This document shows, one piece after another, positions 35,879-43,310 of a stretch of DNA of 64,000 nucleotides (position 1 is its first letter; each line of letters starts with the position of its first letter). The position numbers were made by a program, and so were the translations under genes. The DNA is from CAVPCZ01 sp963779225. Its GTDB lineage: Bacteria > Bacteroidota > Ignavibacteria > UBA10030 > UBA6906. The notes under the pieces are model-generated. The model was not told the DNA's origin, ran no database searches, and was given only the letters and a program-made list of their open reading frames with translations. The stretch is taken from NCBI GenBank assembly GCA_963779225.1, contig CAVZWW010000003.1:2356001-2420000 (forward strand). Direction: 5' to 3'.

Positions 35879-37852
35879 ATGACACACTCATTCAAGAGTA
35901 TTATTCTAAGCTGGACCTGGCTCCTGTGCTTCCCCCTGTTTCTTGTTGCCGTAAGAACGGGCACAAGCCAAGATCTTGTGAAGCAGATGAAGATGGATTC
36001 ACTTGCCATATCCGCACGCATTAATCTTAGATCGGACCAGGCGGTCGTGCAAGTGCGTTCGGCCATCCCGAACCTCAGGTTCAGCAGTAACAATGTTGTA
36101 GGAGAGGTCAGAGAAGTATCTCCTGGGATATGGGATGTCTTTCTGCAGGGGGGAACGCACATACTAAAAATAGATGCTACCGGATACCAACAACTCAAAC
36201 TTGAACCATACGCATTCGAGCGCAAGCGGAGCTACGATCTCGTGATCACCCCGGTCGGTTATGGAGCGACCGCACGTGCTGACGACGATCTCGTTGAAGT
36301 TTCGTTTTCAGTGGACCAGGACTCAGTGCTTTCAGGCTACGGTGATTTTGCCCCCGTGCTTTCAAAGGGGCGGACCATCATGTACAAAGTGCCGAAAGGG
36401 GAGCAGACATTCCGATTCTATCGCGCGGGTTTTGTAGATGAAACTCAGAAGCTGAATGTGACAACACCCCAGCAAATCGCGATCACCCTTATCCCCGGCC
36501 GATCGCAGACGGGACCCCGGCTTGTTCTCCCGGGTTTTCTGAGAATCACTTCTACGCCGGATGGCGCCGAGGTGATCGTGGATGGACAGGTATTGGGCAG
36601 GACTCCCTTCCAGAGCGAGCTGACGGTCGGAGACCATCAGCTGGAATTGCGCAAGCCGTTGTATCATCCGGACGCCTCGATATTCCGTCTGGAAGAGGGT
36701 CGACCAATTACGCTCGCCCGCGCGCTCAAACCTCGATTTGGCATTCTCTCCGTACGGAGCAACGTTCCTAATAGCAGTGTGTATCTCGATGACAAGCTGT
36801 TTGGTCCGGCTCCCCTTGCCAAGAGAAACATCGAGAGTGGTCGACATATGGTTCGTGTCGATGCCCCACTATACCATTCGCGTACTCAAGAAATGGTGAT
36901 CAATGATGGGGATGACAAATCACTCGATATCGTTCTTAAACAAGCCTTCGGATCACTGGAGGTGACGTCGACACCCGAGGGAGGGGCAGAAGTGTTCCTT
37001 GATGGACAAAGGGTGGGGATCACTCCATACAGAAACTCACAGCTGGCGTCCGGACGGTATATCCTCAAACTGACCAAACCCCTTTTTGGTGATGTGGAAG
37101 AAACGGTGATTGTCGCAGATAGTCAGGTGGTGAAACGGAGTCTGGTCCTGAGTCAGAATTTCGGTACGTTGAAAGTCTCTGCCGAAGGCTCCACGATCTC
37201 TGTGAACGGCAATTCGGTAGGGACAGGGACTTATCAGGGACGACTTTCCCCGGGCCTCTATCATCTTGCCGCCCAACGTCCGGGGCCGTTCCGCCCTGCT
37301 GAACGGGATGTGCAGCTTGGTGTGGGAGAGACGAGAGAGCTTGTGCTCGAGCCGGAGGGACAGATGGGTGGCCTCTCGGTACTGGTTGAACCGTTTAACG
37401 CGGGAGACGCACAGATCCTTCTCAATGGCGAGATTAAAGGAAACGCGCCGCTCCAGATCAAGCTCCTCATTGGACAATATGGAGTAACTGCCCGCAAGGA
37501 TGGTTTTTTGGATGTAAATGAGTCTGTTTCGATTTCGGAAGGGCAGACAAAGAGTCTTCGCCTTCAGATGTTGACATTCGAAGGCTCGCGTGAGCAGTCC
37601 CGCGCGCAGTGGGGGACGGTGAAGAAATGGACCGGGATTGCCGGTTTGGCGGCAGGAGGAGCTGCAGTCTTCTTTAAGGTAGCTGCCAACAGCAATTACG
37701 ACAAGTATCAGGGGGCAACCACTACAGACGAAGCGCTTATGTATCGGGACAAGACGACTCAGTATGACAACTACTTCAAGATTGCCACGGGCGTGGCTGC
37801 GGGCTTGTTGACTACAGCAATTGTCAGTTGGATTGTACAGGGGACGAAATAG
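35879..37852 (+). CDS. PEGA-repeat envelope protein with C-terminal membrane helices
   Basis: The ATG at 35879 gives a signal peptide (SWTWLLCFPLFLVAV). The 657-residue protein carries about five PEGA repeats between residues 215 and 560, each with the pattern LxVxSxPxGAEVxVDGxxxGxTP (for instance RITSTPDGAEVIVDGQVLG and LEVTSTPEGGAEVFLDGQR). PEGA domains are beta-sandwiches that bind surface structures or peptidoglycan-like polymers. Two hydrophobic helices near the C-terminus (GIAGLAAGGAAVFFKVA and IATGVAAGLLTTAIVSWIV) anchor it. Its stop TAG overlaps the GTG start of the first FN3-FGE gene. A duplicated piece of its 3' end lies at 40075-40251. Confidence 0.8.
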   Translation: MTHSFKSIILSWTWLLCFPLFLVAVRTGTSQDLVKQMKMDSLAISARINLRSDQAVVQVRSAIPNLRFSSNNVVGEVREVSPGIWDVFLQGGTHILKIDATGYQQLKLEPYAFERKRSYDLVITPVGYGATARADDDLVEVSFSVDQDSVLSGYGDFAPVLSKGRTIMYKVPKGEQTFRFYRAGFVDETQKLNVTTPQQIAITLIPGRSQTGPRLVLPGFLRITSTPDGAEVIVDGQVLGRTPFQSELTVGDHQLELRKPLYHPDASIFRLEEGRPITLARALKPRFGILSVRSNVPNSSVYLDDKLFGPAPLAKRNIESGRHMVRVDAPLYHSRTQEMVINDGDDKSLDIVLKQAFGSLEVTSTPEGGAEVFLDGQRVGITPYRNSQLASGRYILKLTKPLFGDVEETVIVADSQVVKRSLVLSQNFGTLKVSAEGSTISVNGNSVGTGTYQGRLSPGLYHLAAQRPGPFRPAERDVQLGVGETRELVLEPEGQMGGLSVLVEPFNAGDAQILLNGEIKGNAPLQIKLLIGQYGVTARKDGFLDVNESVSISEGQTKSLRLQMLTFEGSREQSRAQWGTVKKWTGIAGLAAGGAAVFFKVAANSNYDKYQGATTTDEALMYRDKTTQYDNYFKIATGVAAGLLTTAIVSWIVQGTK

Positions 37853-40005
37853 TGAAACGCGTTAGCCCGTTTGTTCTCGCTGACGTTTGGGCCTCAATGC
37901 TGCTTTCATTTGCGATTGCCGGGTTGAGCTGTTCAGATCGCACTTTCGATAATCCCGTCGACACGAATGTGCAGCTCGACGCGCCGGCGATCACGACCGT
38001 CATTGCCCAGGCTGACACAGCGGTGCTAATTGCCTGGACATACTCGGGCAAAGCAATCTCGGGTTTTCAGATCGAACGTCAGGTGGGATCGGGAAGTTGG
38101 ACGACAGTTGCCACCACGATTGCTTTAACGCGGCAGGTGGTCGACCGGGTAGCTCTCGTTGTGGGTCAGACCTACAGGTATCAGGTGCGTGCGTTGAGCA
38201 GTAACAATCAGTCGGCCTATGCGACTCGTACGCCACTGAGTATTACGTTCACCGATCCGGCGAATGTGACACTGACAGCGCAGGCGGATACAGCTGTTGT
38301 GGTCTCATGGACATACAGCGGGGCATTTCAGACTGGGTTTGAAGTGGAACGTCAGGTGGGGACGGCAAACTGGACGGCAATCGCCAGCACGAATGGTTCA
38401 GAGAGGCATTTGATCGACCGGGTAGCTCTTATTGCAGGTCAGACATACAAATACCAGGTGCGGGCTATTAGCAGTAACAATCATTCGGGATATGCGACAA
38501 GCACGCCGTTGAGTATCGTGTTTACCGACCCCACGAATGTGACACTGACAGCGCAAGCTGATACTGCCGTCGTTGTGCGATGGGACTACACAGGGGCATT
38601 CCAAACGGGATTTGATGTAGAACGTCAGGTGGGGACGGAAAGTTGGACGTCAGTCAGCACCACGAATGCTCTAGCACGGGAACTGATCGATCGCGTAGCT
38701 TTGATCGCTGGTCAGACCTACAAGTATCAGGTGCGTGTGTTGAGCAGTAGCAATCAGTCGGCGTATGCGACAAGTGCGCCATTGAGTATTACATTCACCG
38801 ATCCAACGAATGTGACGCTGACGGCACAGGCGGACACGGCTGTCGTGGTCGCATGGGCGTACAGTGGGGCATTTCAGACCAGATTTGAAGTTGAACGCCA
38901 GGTGGGGGCAGGGAGTTGGACAGCAGTTGCCAGCGCGAATGCTTCTTCGCGAGGATACAGGGACGATTTGGCCCTATCGGATGGACAGATATATACGTAC
39001 CGCATCCGTGCCGTAAGCCGCAATAACCAATCACAGTTTGTCTCATGCGCACCGTTTTCTGCATCGCTTGCGGCACCGTCGAATGTGACAGTTACCGCGT
39101 TGACTTCCTTAGGCGTTTCTCTTTCCTGGCAGGACAACAGCACGATTGAACATGCATTTGAGATCGAAGAGAGCGCGGATGCTGTTAGCTTCATTCGGAT
39201 CGGGACTGCATCTGCAGGCTCAACCACCGCTACATTTACCTCCGCACACGTATTTGGACAAGATTACTGGCTCAGAGTGCGTGCTCTCGGGCGATTCGCA
39301 TCTGGCGTCTATTCGGTGGCGATGCAAAACACAATAGCTCTGCCACCGGGAATGATCTTTGTCACAGGTGGCACATTCCAGATGGGAAACACGGACTACA
39401 CCAATCAACAACCTGTACATGCCGTAACTGTGAGCAACTTCTTTTTCGATGCAAGGGAAGTAACAGTCGCGCAATACCGTTCTTTCTGCACAGCCACGGG
39501 GAGATCGATGCCAGTTTGGCCGAGTTGGGGTTGGGAGGAAGACAACCCAATGGTTTACGTAGGCTGGGGGGATGCCGCAGCGTACTGTCAGTGGGCTGGA
39601 AAGCGATTGCCGACCGAAGCAGAGTGGGAGTATGCGGCAAGAGGTGGGAATAGAAGTCAAGGTTACACTTACAGCGGGAGCAACACGATTGGCGATGTGG
39701 CCTGGTACGGATACAACGCCGGGAATCGCACCCATCCTGTTGGGACAAAGACCCCGAATGAGTTGGGACTCTACGACATGAGCGGCAATGTCTGCGAATG
39801 GTGCAGTGACTGGTACGATGCAAGGTACTATTCGGTGAGTCCACCAGTAGACCCGAAGGGTCCATCGAGTGGCACATATTTCCGCGTTCTGCGCGGCGGT
39901 TCGTGGAACGAATCTGAGAATTTCTGGCGCGTTGCCGAGCGTGGCCGGGAATCTCCGGAGGTCGGCGGGCACGGGGTGGGTTTTCGTTGTGCCGCGGACT
40001 ATTAG
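37852..40005 (+). CDS. FN3-repeat lipoprotein with C-terminal FGE/C-type-lectin fold, paralogue A
   Basis: The GTG at 37852 shares one base with the PEGA stop. A lipoprotein signal peptide ends in AGLSC. Five tandem FN3-like repeats follow (residues ~40-490), each with TLTAQADTAVVVSW and GQTYKYQVRALSS-type strands. The last domain, from PPGMIFVTGGTFQMGN onward, is an FGE-sulfatase (SUMF1) domain with VAQYRSFCTATGR, RLPTEAEWEYAARGG and NELGLYDMSGNV. The two cysteines used by true formylglycine-generating enzymes are absent, so this is a binding version of the fold, as in the variable proteins of diversity-generating retroelements. The last ~24 variable codons before GFRCA differ strongly from the paralogues. 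Surface ligand binding is the most likely role. Confidence 0.85.
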   Translation: MKRVSPFVLADVWASMLLSFAIAGLSCSDRTFDNPVDTNVQLDAPAITTVIAQADTAVLIAWTYSGKAISGFQIERQVGSGSWTTVATTIALTRQVVDRVALVVGQTYRYQVRALSSNNQSAYATRTPLSITFTDPANVTLTAQADTAVVVSWTYSGAFQTGFEVERQVGTANWTAIASTNGSERHLIDRVALIAGQTYKYQVRAISSNNHSGYATSTPLSIVFTDPTNVTLTAQADTAVVVRWDYTGAFQTGFDVERQVGTESWTSVSTTNALARELIDRVALIAGQTYKYQVRVLSSSNQSAYATSAPLSITFTDPTNVTLTAQADTAVVVAWAYSGAFQTRFEVERQVGAGSWTAVASANASSRGYRDDLALSDGQIYTYRIRAVSRNNQSQFVSCAPFSASLAAPSNVTVTALTSLGVSLSWQDNSTIEHAFEIEESADAVSFIRIGTASAGSTTATFTSAHVFGQDYWLRVRALGRFASGVYSVAMQNTIALPPGMIFVTGGTFQMGNTDYTNQQPVHAVTVSNFFFDAREVTVAQYRSFCTATGRSMPVWPSWGWEEDNPMVYVGWGDAAAYCQWAGKRLPTEAEWEYAARGGNRSQGYTYSGSNTIGDVAWYGYNAGNRTHPVGTKTPNELGLYDMSGNVCEWCSDWYDARYYSVSPPVDPKGPSSGTYFRVLRGGSWNESENFWRVAERGRESPEVGGHGVGFRCAADY
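39907..39978 (+). other. Hypervariable segment of FN3-FGE paralogue A
   Basis: These 24 codons lie between the conserved GGSW and GFRCA. They align without gaps to the same segments in paralogues B and C, but share few residues with them, while the flanks are nearly identical. Only about a third of the codons here end in C. Confidence 0.6.
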
Positions 40006-40074
40006 TGGGACTTGGCGCCCGTGTCCCTTTTCATCTGGGGCATGTGGGAAGATAGGGTGTGGGCGACAGTCGAC

Positions 40075-40251
40075 TGGAAGGTTGTTGCCAACACCAATTG
40101 CAGCAAGTGGTAGACGGCAACTGTGGCCGATAAAGGGCCTATGTATCGGGGAAAGACCGCACAAAATGACCAGATGTCGAGATCGCTCTTATTGCAACTG
40201 GAGGATGGTTGCCCATATCCATTGTCAGTTAGATTGTACAAGGGACCAAGA
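40075..40251 (+). pseudogene. Duplicated 3' end of the PEGA gene in front of paralogue B
   Basis: The stretch repeats the last ~180 bp of the PEGA gene (compare AAGGTTGTTGCCAACACCAA with AAGGTAGCTGCCAACAGCAA, and ATTGTCAGTTAGATTGTACA with ATTGTCAGTTGGATTGTACA), with stops and indels. It ends exactly where the FN3-FGE frame begins. The tandem duplication therefore copied the gene together with the tail of its upstream neighbour. Confidence 0.8.
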
Positions 40252-41856
40252 TTGAAACGCATTAGTCCAAATATTCTCGATGGCATTTGGGTAACACTGC
40301 CGCTCTCACTTGCGATTGTCGCGTTCAGCTGTGCAGACCGCTCTTTTGATAATCCCGTTGACACAAACGTGCAGCTCGACGCGCCTGCAATCACGAGTAT
40401 TATCGCCCAGGGCGACAGTGCAGTTCTTATTACGTGGACATATTTGGGTAAAGCGATCTCGGGTTTCGAGATCGAACGTCGGGTCGGGACGGGAGGTTGG
40501 ACGGGAGTGGGAACAACAAACTCCGCTGCACGGCAGTTGATCGACCGTGTCGCACTTGTCTCGGGTCAGATGTACAAGTATCACGTGCGTGCGTTGAGCA
40601 GCAACAATCAGTCGGCCTATGCGACAAGTGCGCCGTTGAGTATAATATTCACCGATCCAACGAATGTGACGCTGGCAGCACAGGCAGATACGGCAGTCGT
40701 CGTTGGATGGACATACACGGGGGCATTGCAGACGGGATTCGAGGTGGAACGTCAGGTGGGGACGGGGAGTTGGACGGAAGTCGGCAGCACGAATGCTTCA
40801 GCAGGACAATACAGGGACGATTTCGCGTTATCGGATGGACTGATATACACATACCGCGTACGTTCCTTGGGCCGCAATACCCAATCACAATTTGTTTCAT
40901 GTACTCCGTTCTGTGCATCCCTTGCGGCACCTACGAACGTAGCTGTTACTGCTTTCAGTACATCAAGCGTTTCTCTTTCCTGGCAGGACAACAGCACGAT
41001 TGAACGTGCGTTTGGAATCGAAGAGAGCGGCGATGGTCTGATCTTCAATCAAATAGGCACCGTACCAGAAGGGTCCGCGATCGCAACATTTGCTGCCACA
41101 CACGTAAGTGGGCAGAACTACTGGATCAGAGTACGTGCTCTGGGCAGGTTTGCGAGTGGCGCGTATTCCGCTGTGACGTTGTCAAAACAAACTCCATCGG
41201 GGATGATTCTTGTTATAGGTGGCACATTCCAGATGGGAAGCACGAGTGGTTATCCTGATGAGATCCCTGTACATGCCATCACTGTCAATAGTTTTTATCT
41301 TGATGCCAAGGAAGCGACCGTTGCTCAGTACCGAGCCTTTTGCACAGCCACCGGCAGAGCGATGCCAGCTCCCCCCTCGTGGGGCTGGTCGGATGACAAC
41401 CCAATTGTCAATGTTAGTTGGGATGATGCCACTGCGTATGCTCAATGGGCAGGAAAGCGACTCCCGACTGAAGCAGAGTGGGAGTATGCGGCACGAGGCG
41501 GGAATCTGGGTCACGGTTACACTTACAGTGGGAGCAACACGATCGGCGATGTCGCCTGGTATCCGTCCAACGCCGGGGCTCGTACGCATTCTGTTGGGAC
41601 AAAGGCTGCGAATGAGTTGGGATTGTTTGATATGAGTGGAAATGCCTTCGAATACTGCTCGGACTGGTACGATGAGGGGTACTACTCAGTGAGTCCATCA
41701 GTGAATCCAAAAGGCCCGTCGACTGGCACGTTTCGTGTCCTGCGCGGCGGCTCGTGGTACAACGACGGGGTCGACTGCCGCATTGCCAACCGCAACTGGG
41801 GCACACCGACGTTCACCTACCTCATCAGCGGCTTTCGTTGTGCCGAGGACTTGTAA
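40252..41856 (+). CDS. FN3-FGE lipoprotein, paralogue B
   Basis: The TTG at 40252 matches the start of A (KRISPNILDG against KRVSPFVLAD); a longer frame from 40123 runs through the PEGA remnant and is not used. The lipobox is VAFSC. Only three FN3 repeats are present against five in A and C. The FGE domain starts at PSGMILVIGGTFQMGS and keeps VAQYRAFCTATGRA, GKRLPTEAEWEYAARGG and NELGLFDMSGNAFEY. The variable segment (YNDGVDCRIANRNW) keeps one of the two FGE cysteine positions. It is likely a surface-exposed binding protein. Confidence 0.85.
   Translation: MKRISPNILDGIWVTLPLSLAIVAFSCADRSFDNPVDTNVQLDAPAITSIIAQGDSAVLITWTYLGKAISGFEIERRVGTGGWTGVGTTNSAARQLIDRVALVSGQMYKYHVRALSSNNQSAYATSAPLSIIFTDPTNVTLAAQADTAVVVGWTYTGALQTGFEVERQVGTGSWTEVGSTNASAGQYRDDFALSDGLIYTYRVRSLGRNTQSQFVSCTPFCASLAAPTNVAVTAFSTSSVSLSWQDNSTIERAFGIEESGDGLIFNQIGTVPEGSAIATFAATHVSGQNYWIRVRALGRFASGAYSAVTLSKQTPSGMILVIGGTFQMGSTSGYPDEIPVHAITVNSFYLDAKEATVAQYRAFCTATGRAMPAPPSWGWSDDNPIVNVSWDDATAYAQWAGKRLPTEAEWEYAARGGNLGHGYTYSGSNTIGDVAWYPSNAGARTHSVGTKAANELGLFDMSGNAFEYCSDWYDEGYYSVSPSVNPKGPSTGTFRVLRGGSWYNDGVDCRIANRNWGTPTFTYLISGFRCAEDL
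41758..41829 (+). other. Hypervariable segment of FN3-FGE paralogue B
   Basis: Of the 24 codons between GGSW and GFRCA, about 18 end in C, several of them AAC, TAC or GAC. That pattern fits adenine-targeted mutation of a template rich in AAC codons, as in retroelement-diversified lectins. Confidence 0.6.
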
Positions 41857-42010
41857 TGTCACCTGACACCTGGGGACCTTATCCCGTTGGGCATATGAGG
41901 AAGCCCCTTCATTATGGCTGGAAAATTGAGCTAAGTCAATTTCATTTTGAGCGGTTCTGACCTCAGAATTCAGTACTGCAAAGGCAGACGAGGATCACAC
42001 CGAGGACCTG

Positions 42011-43006
42011 ATGAACAAATGCTTGAGGTTATCCACTGTATTGGCTGTTTTCGCAATATGTTTTGCCTTTGCGCGGGTATCCGCCCAGATCCGTCCCTCT
42101 GTCTCCATCGTAGGCGGCGACGATGCGTCCGTCTTCAAGAAACAGGTGGAAGGAACACTTGAGCAGGTCCTTCTGGAGATGAACCGACTGCAACGCAGGA
42201 CCGGAAACCTTGACTCTCTGAATAAGTTCTTCACCGAAGATGCATTTGCGATCTTTGAGCAATATGTCTTGTATAACAAGGCCACCACGGCGCGCAAGAA
42301 CTACTCACCCCAGATGATCCGCCGTCACGCAGGAGCATTCTACGACGTCCGGAGTATAGCGGTGCGTGTAGAAGTCGGAGAGACCCAGGCATCAGACGCG
42401 CAGAATCTCGTGTTCACGTTTTCACGCCAGGGACAGATTACTTCGGTGAGAGCCGTGATCCCCAACCAGGACTACCAGTCTGTAATCTCCTTCGGTACGT
42501 CAGCACAGGATTCGTTGACACGGGGAATGATCTTGGATTTCATGGAACGCTTCCGTATGGCGTACAATACAAAGGACCTCAAGTTCCTTGAACAAATCTA
42601 CTCCGACGATGCATTGATCATCGTGGGAACCGTCTTGAAAACCCGCGAAGGATCAGACGACTTCACCAGGCGCTCATTTCTTTCTCCCCAGAAGGTGAAA
42701 CTGCTGCAGGTTACCAAACAACAATATCTGACCGGACTGAAGAACCATGCTTTCAAGACGAAATCATTCTTGAATGTGAAGTTCGATGACGTCAAGATTG
42801 TATCTCACGCGAAGATACCGCGGCTCTATGGCGTTTCGTGCTGGCAGGAATGGAACTCTTCGACCTACTCAGATCGGGGCTACCTCTTTCTTATGATGGA
42901 CTTTCGGGATTCGACCGAACCCACGATCCACGTGCGCACTTGGCAGCCGAAGTCTTTTGATGATGGCACGTACGTAGGGCTATACGATTTTGACGTTGTG
43001 GAGTAG
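42011..43006 (+). CDS. Exported NTF2-like protein of the envelope cluster
   Basis: The ATG has GAGGA seven bases upstream and starts a signal peptide (LSTVLAVFAICFAFARVSA). The mature part is 306 residues. The second half (FMERFRMAYNTKDLKFLEQI, SDDALIIVGTVLKT) has the helix-then-strand layout of an NTF2/SnoaL-like domain, and a similar but weaker half precedes it (NRLQRRTGNLDSLNKFFTED), so the protein may be a tandem pair. It sits between two FN3-FGE paralogues. No catalytic residues are evident; a scaffold or ligand-binding role in the envelope is likely. Confidence 0.7.
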   Translation: MNKCLRLSTVLAVFAICFAFARVSAQIRPSVSIVGGDDASVFKKQVEGTLEQVLLEMNRLQRRTGNLDSLNKFFTEDAFAIFEQYVLYNKATTARKNYSPQMIRRHAGAFYDVRSIAVRVEVGETQASDAQNLVFTFSRQGQITSVRAVIPNQDYQSVISFGTSAQDSLTRGMILDFMERFRMAYNTKDLKFLEQIYSDDALIIVGTVLKTREGSDDFTRRSFLSPQKVKLLQVTKQQYLTGLKNHAFKTKSFLNVKFDDVKIVSHAKIPRLYGVSCWQEWNSSTYSDRGYLFLMMDFRDSTEPTIHVRTWQPKSFDDGTYVGLYDFDVVE

Positions 43007-43259
43007 TTGTAGGCCCTTCACAGAGGGTCACCGGCCAAAGGATGCGGTGGCGTCGTGTTCGCAGGTCGTCGCAAAGCCAGTTGACTTGTATGGTGTGTAT
43101 CAGCAGGGGAAACCCGGAACTGCCTATACATTGGGCCTTCTGGACCAGGCGAACATCGGTGCCGAAGTTAAGAAAAGTGCGGGCACAAACGAAATTCCTG
43201 AGGAACAGCTTGAGGTTGTACGACAAAGAGCTGAAACAATGGTGGGAGAACTGAAATGA
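42990..43259 (+). CDS. Short frame, possibly the tail of a lost envelope gene
   Basis: The last ~55 codons (GKPGTAYTLGLLDQANIGAE then IPEEQLEVVRQRAETMVGEL) look protein-like and end 50 bp before paralogue C. The first part overlaps the previous gene and has no ribosome site. It may be the residue of a gene truncated during duplication of the neighbouring FN3-FGE unit. Confidence 0.35.
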   Translation: MTLWSSCRPFTEGHRPKDAVASCSQVVAKPVDLYGVYQQGKPGTAYTLGLLDQANIGAEVKKSAGTNEIPEEQLEVVRQRAETMVGELK

Positions 43260-43310
43260 CAATTACGATGTGCCGTTGAATCAACGGCATCTATCCCTGG
43301 ACTACCTCAA

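Noticed and set aside
37852..41856. FN3-FGE proteins as functional formylglycine-generating enzymes
   Set aside because: The two catalytic cysteines in the GGSY-x-C-x4-C region are not both present in any paralogue.
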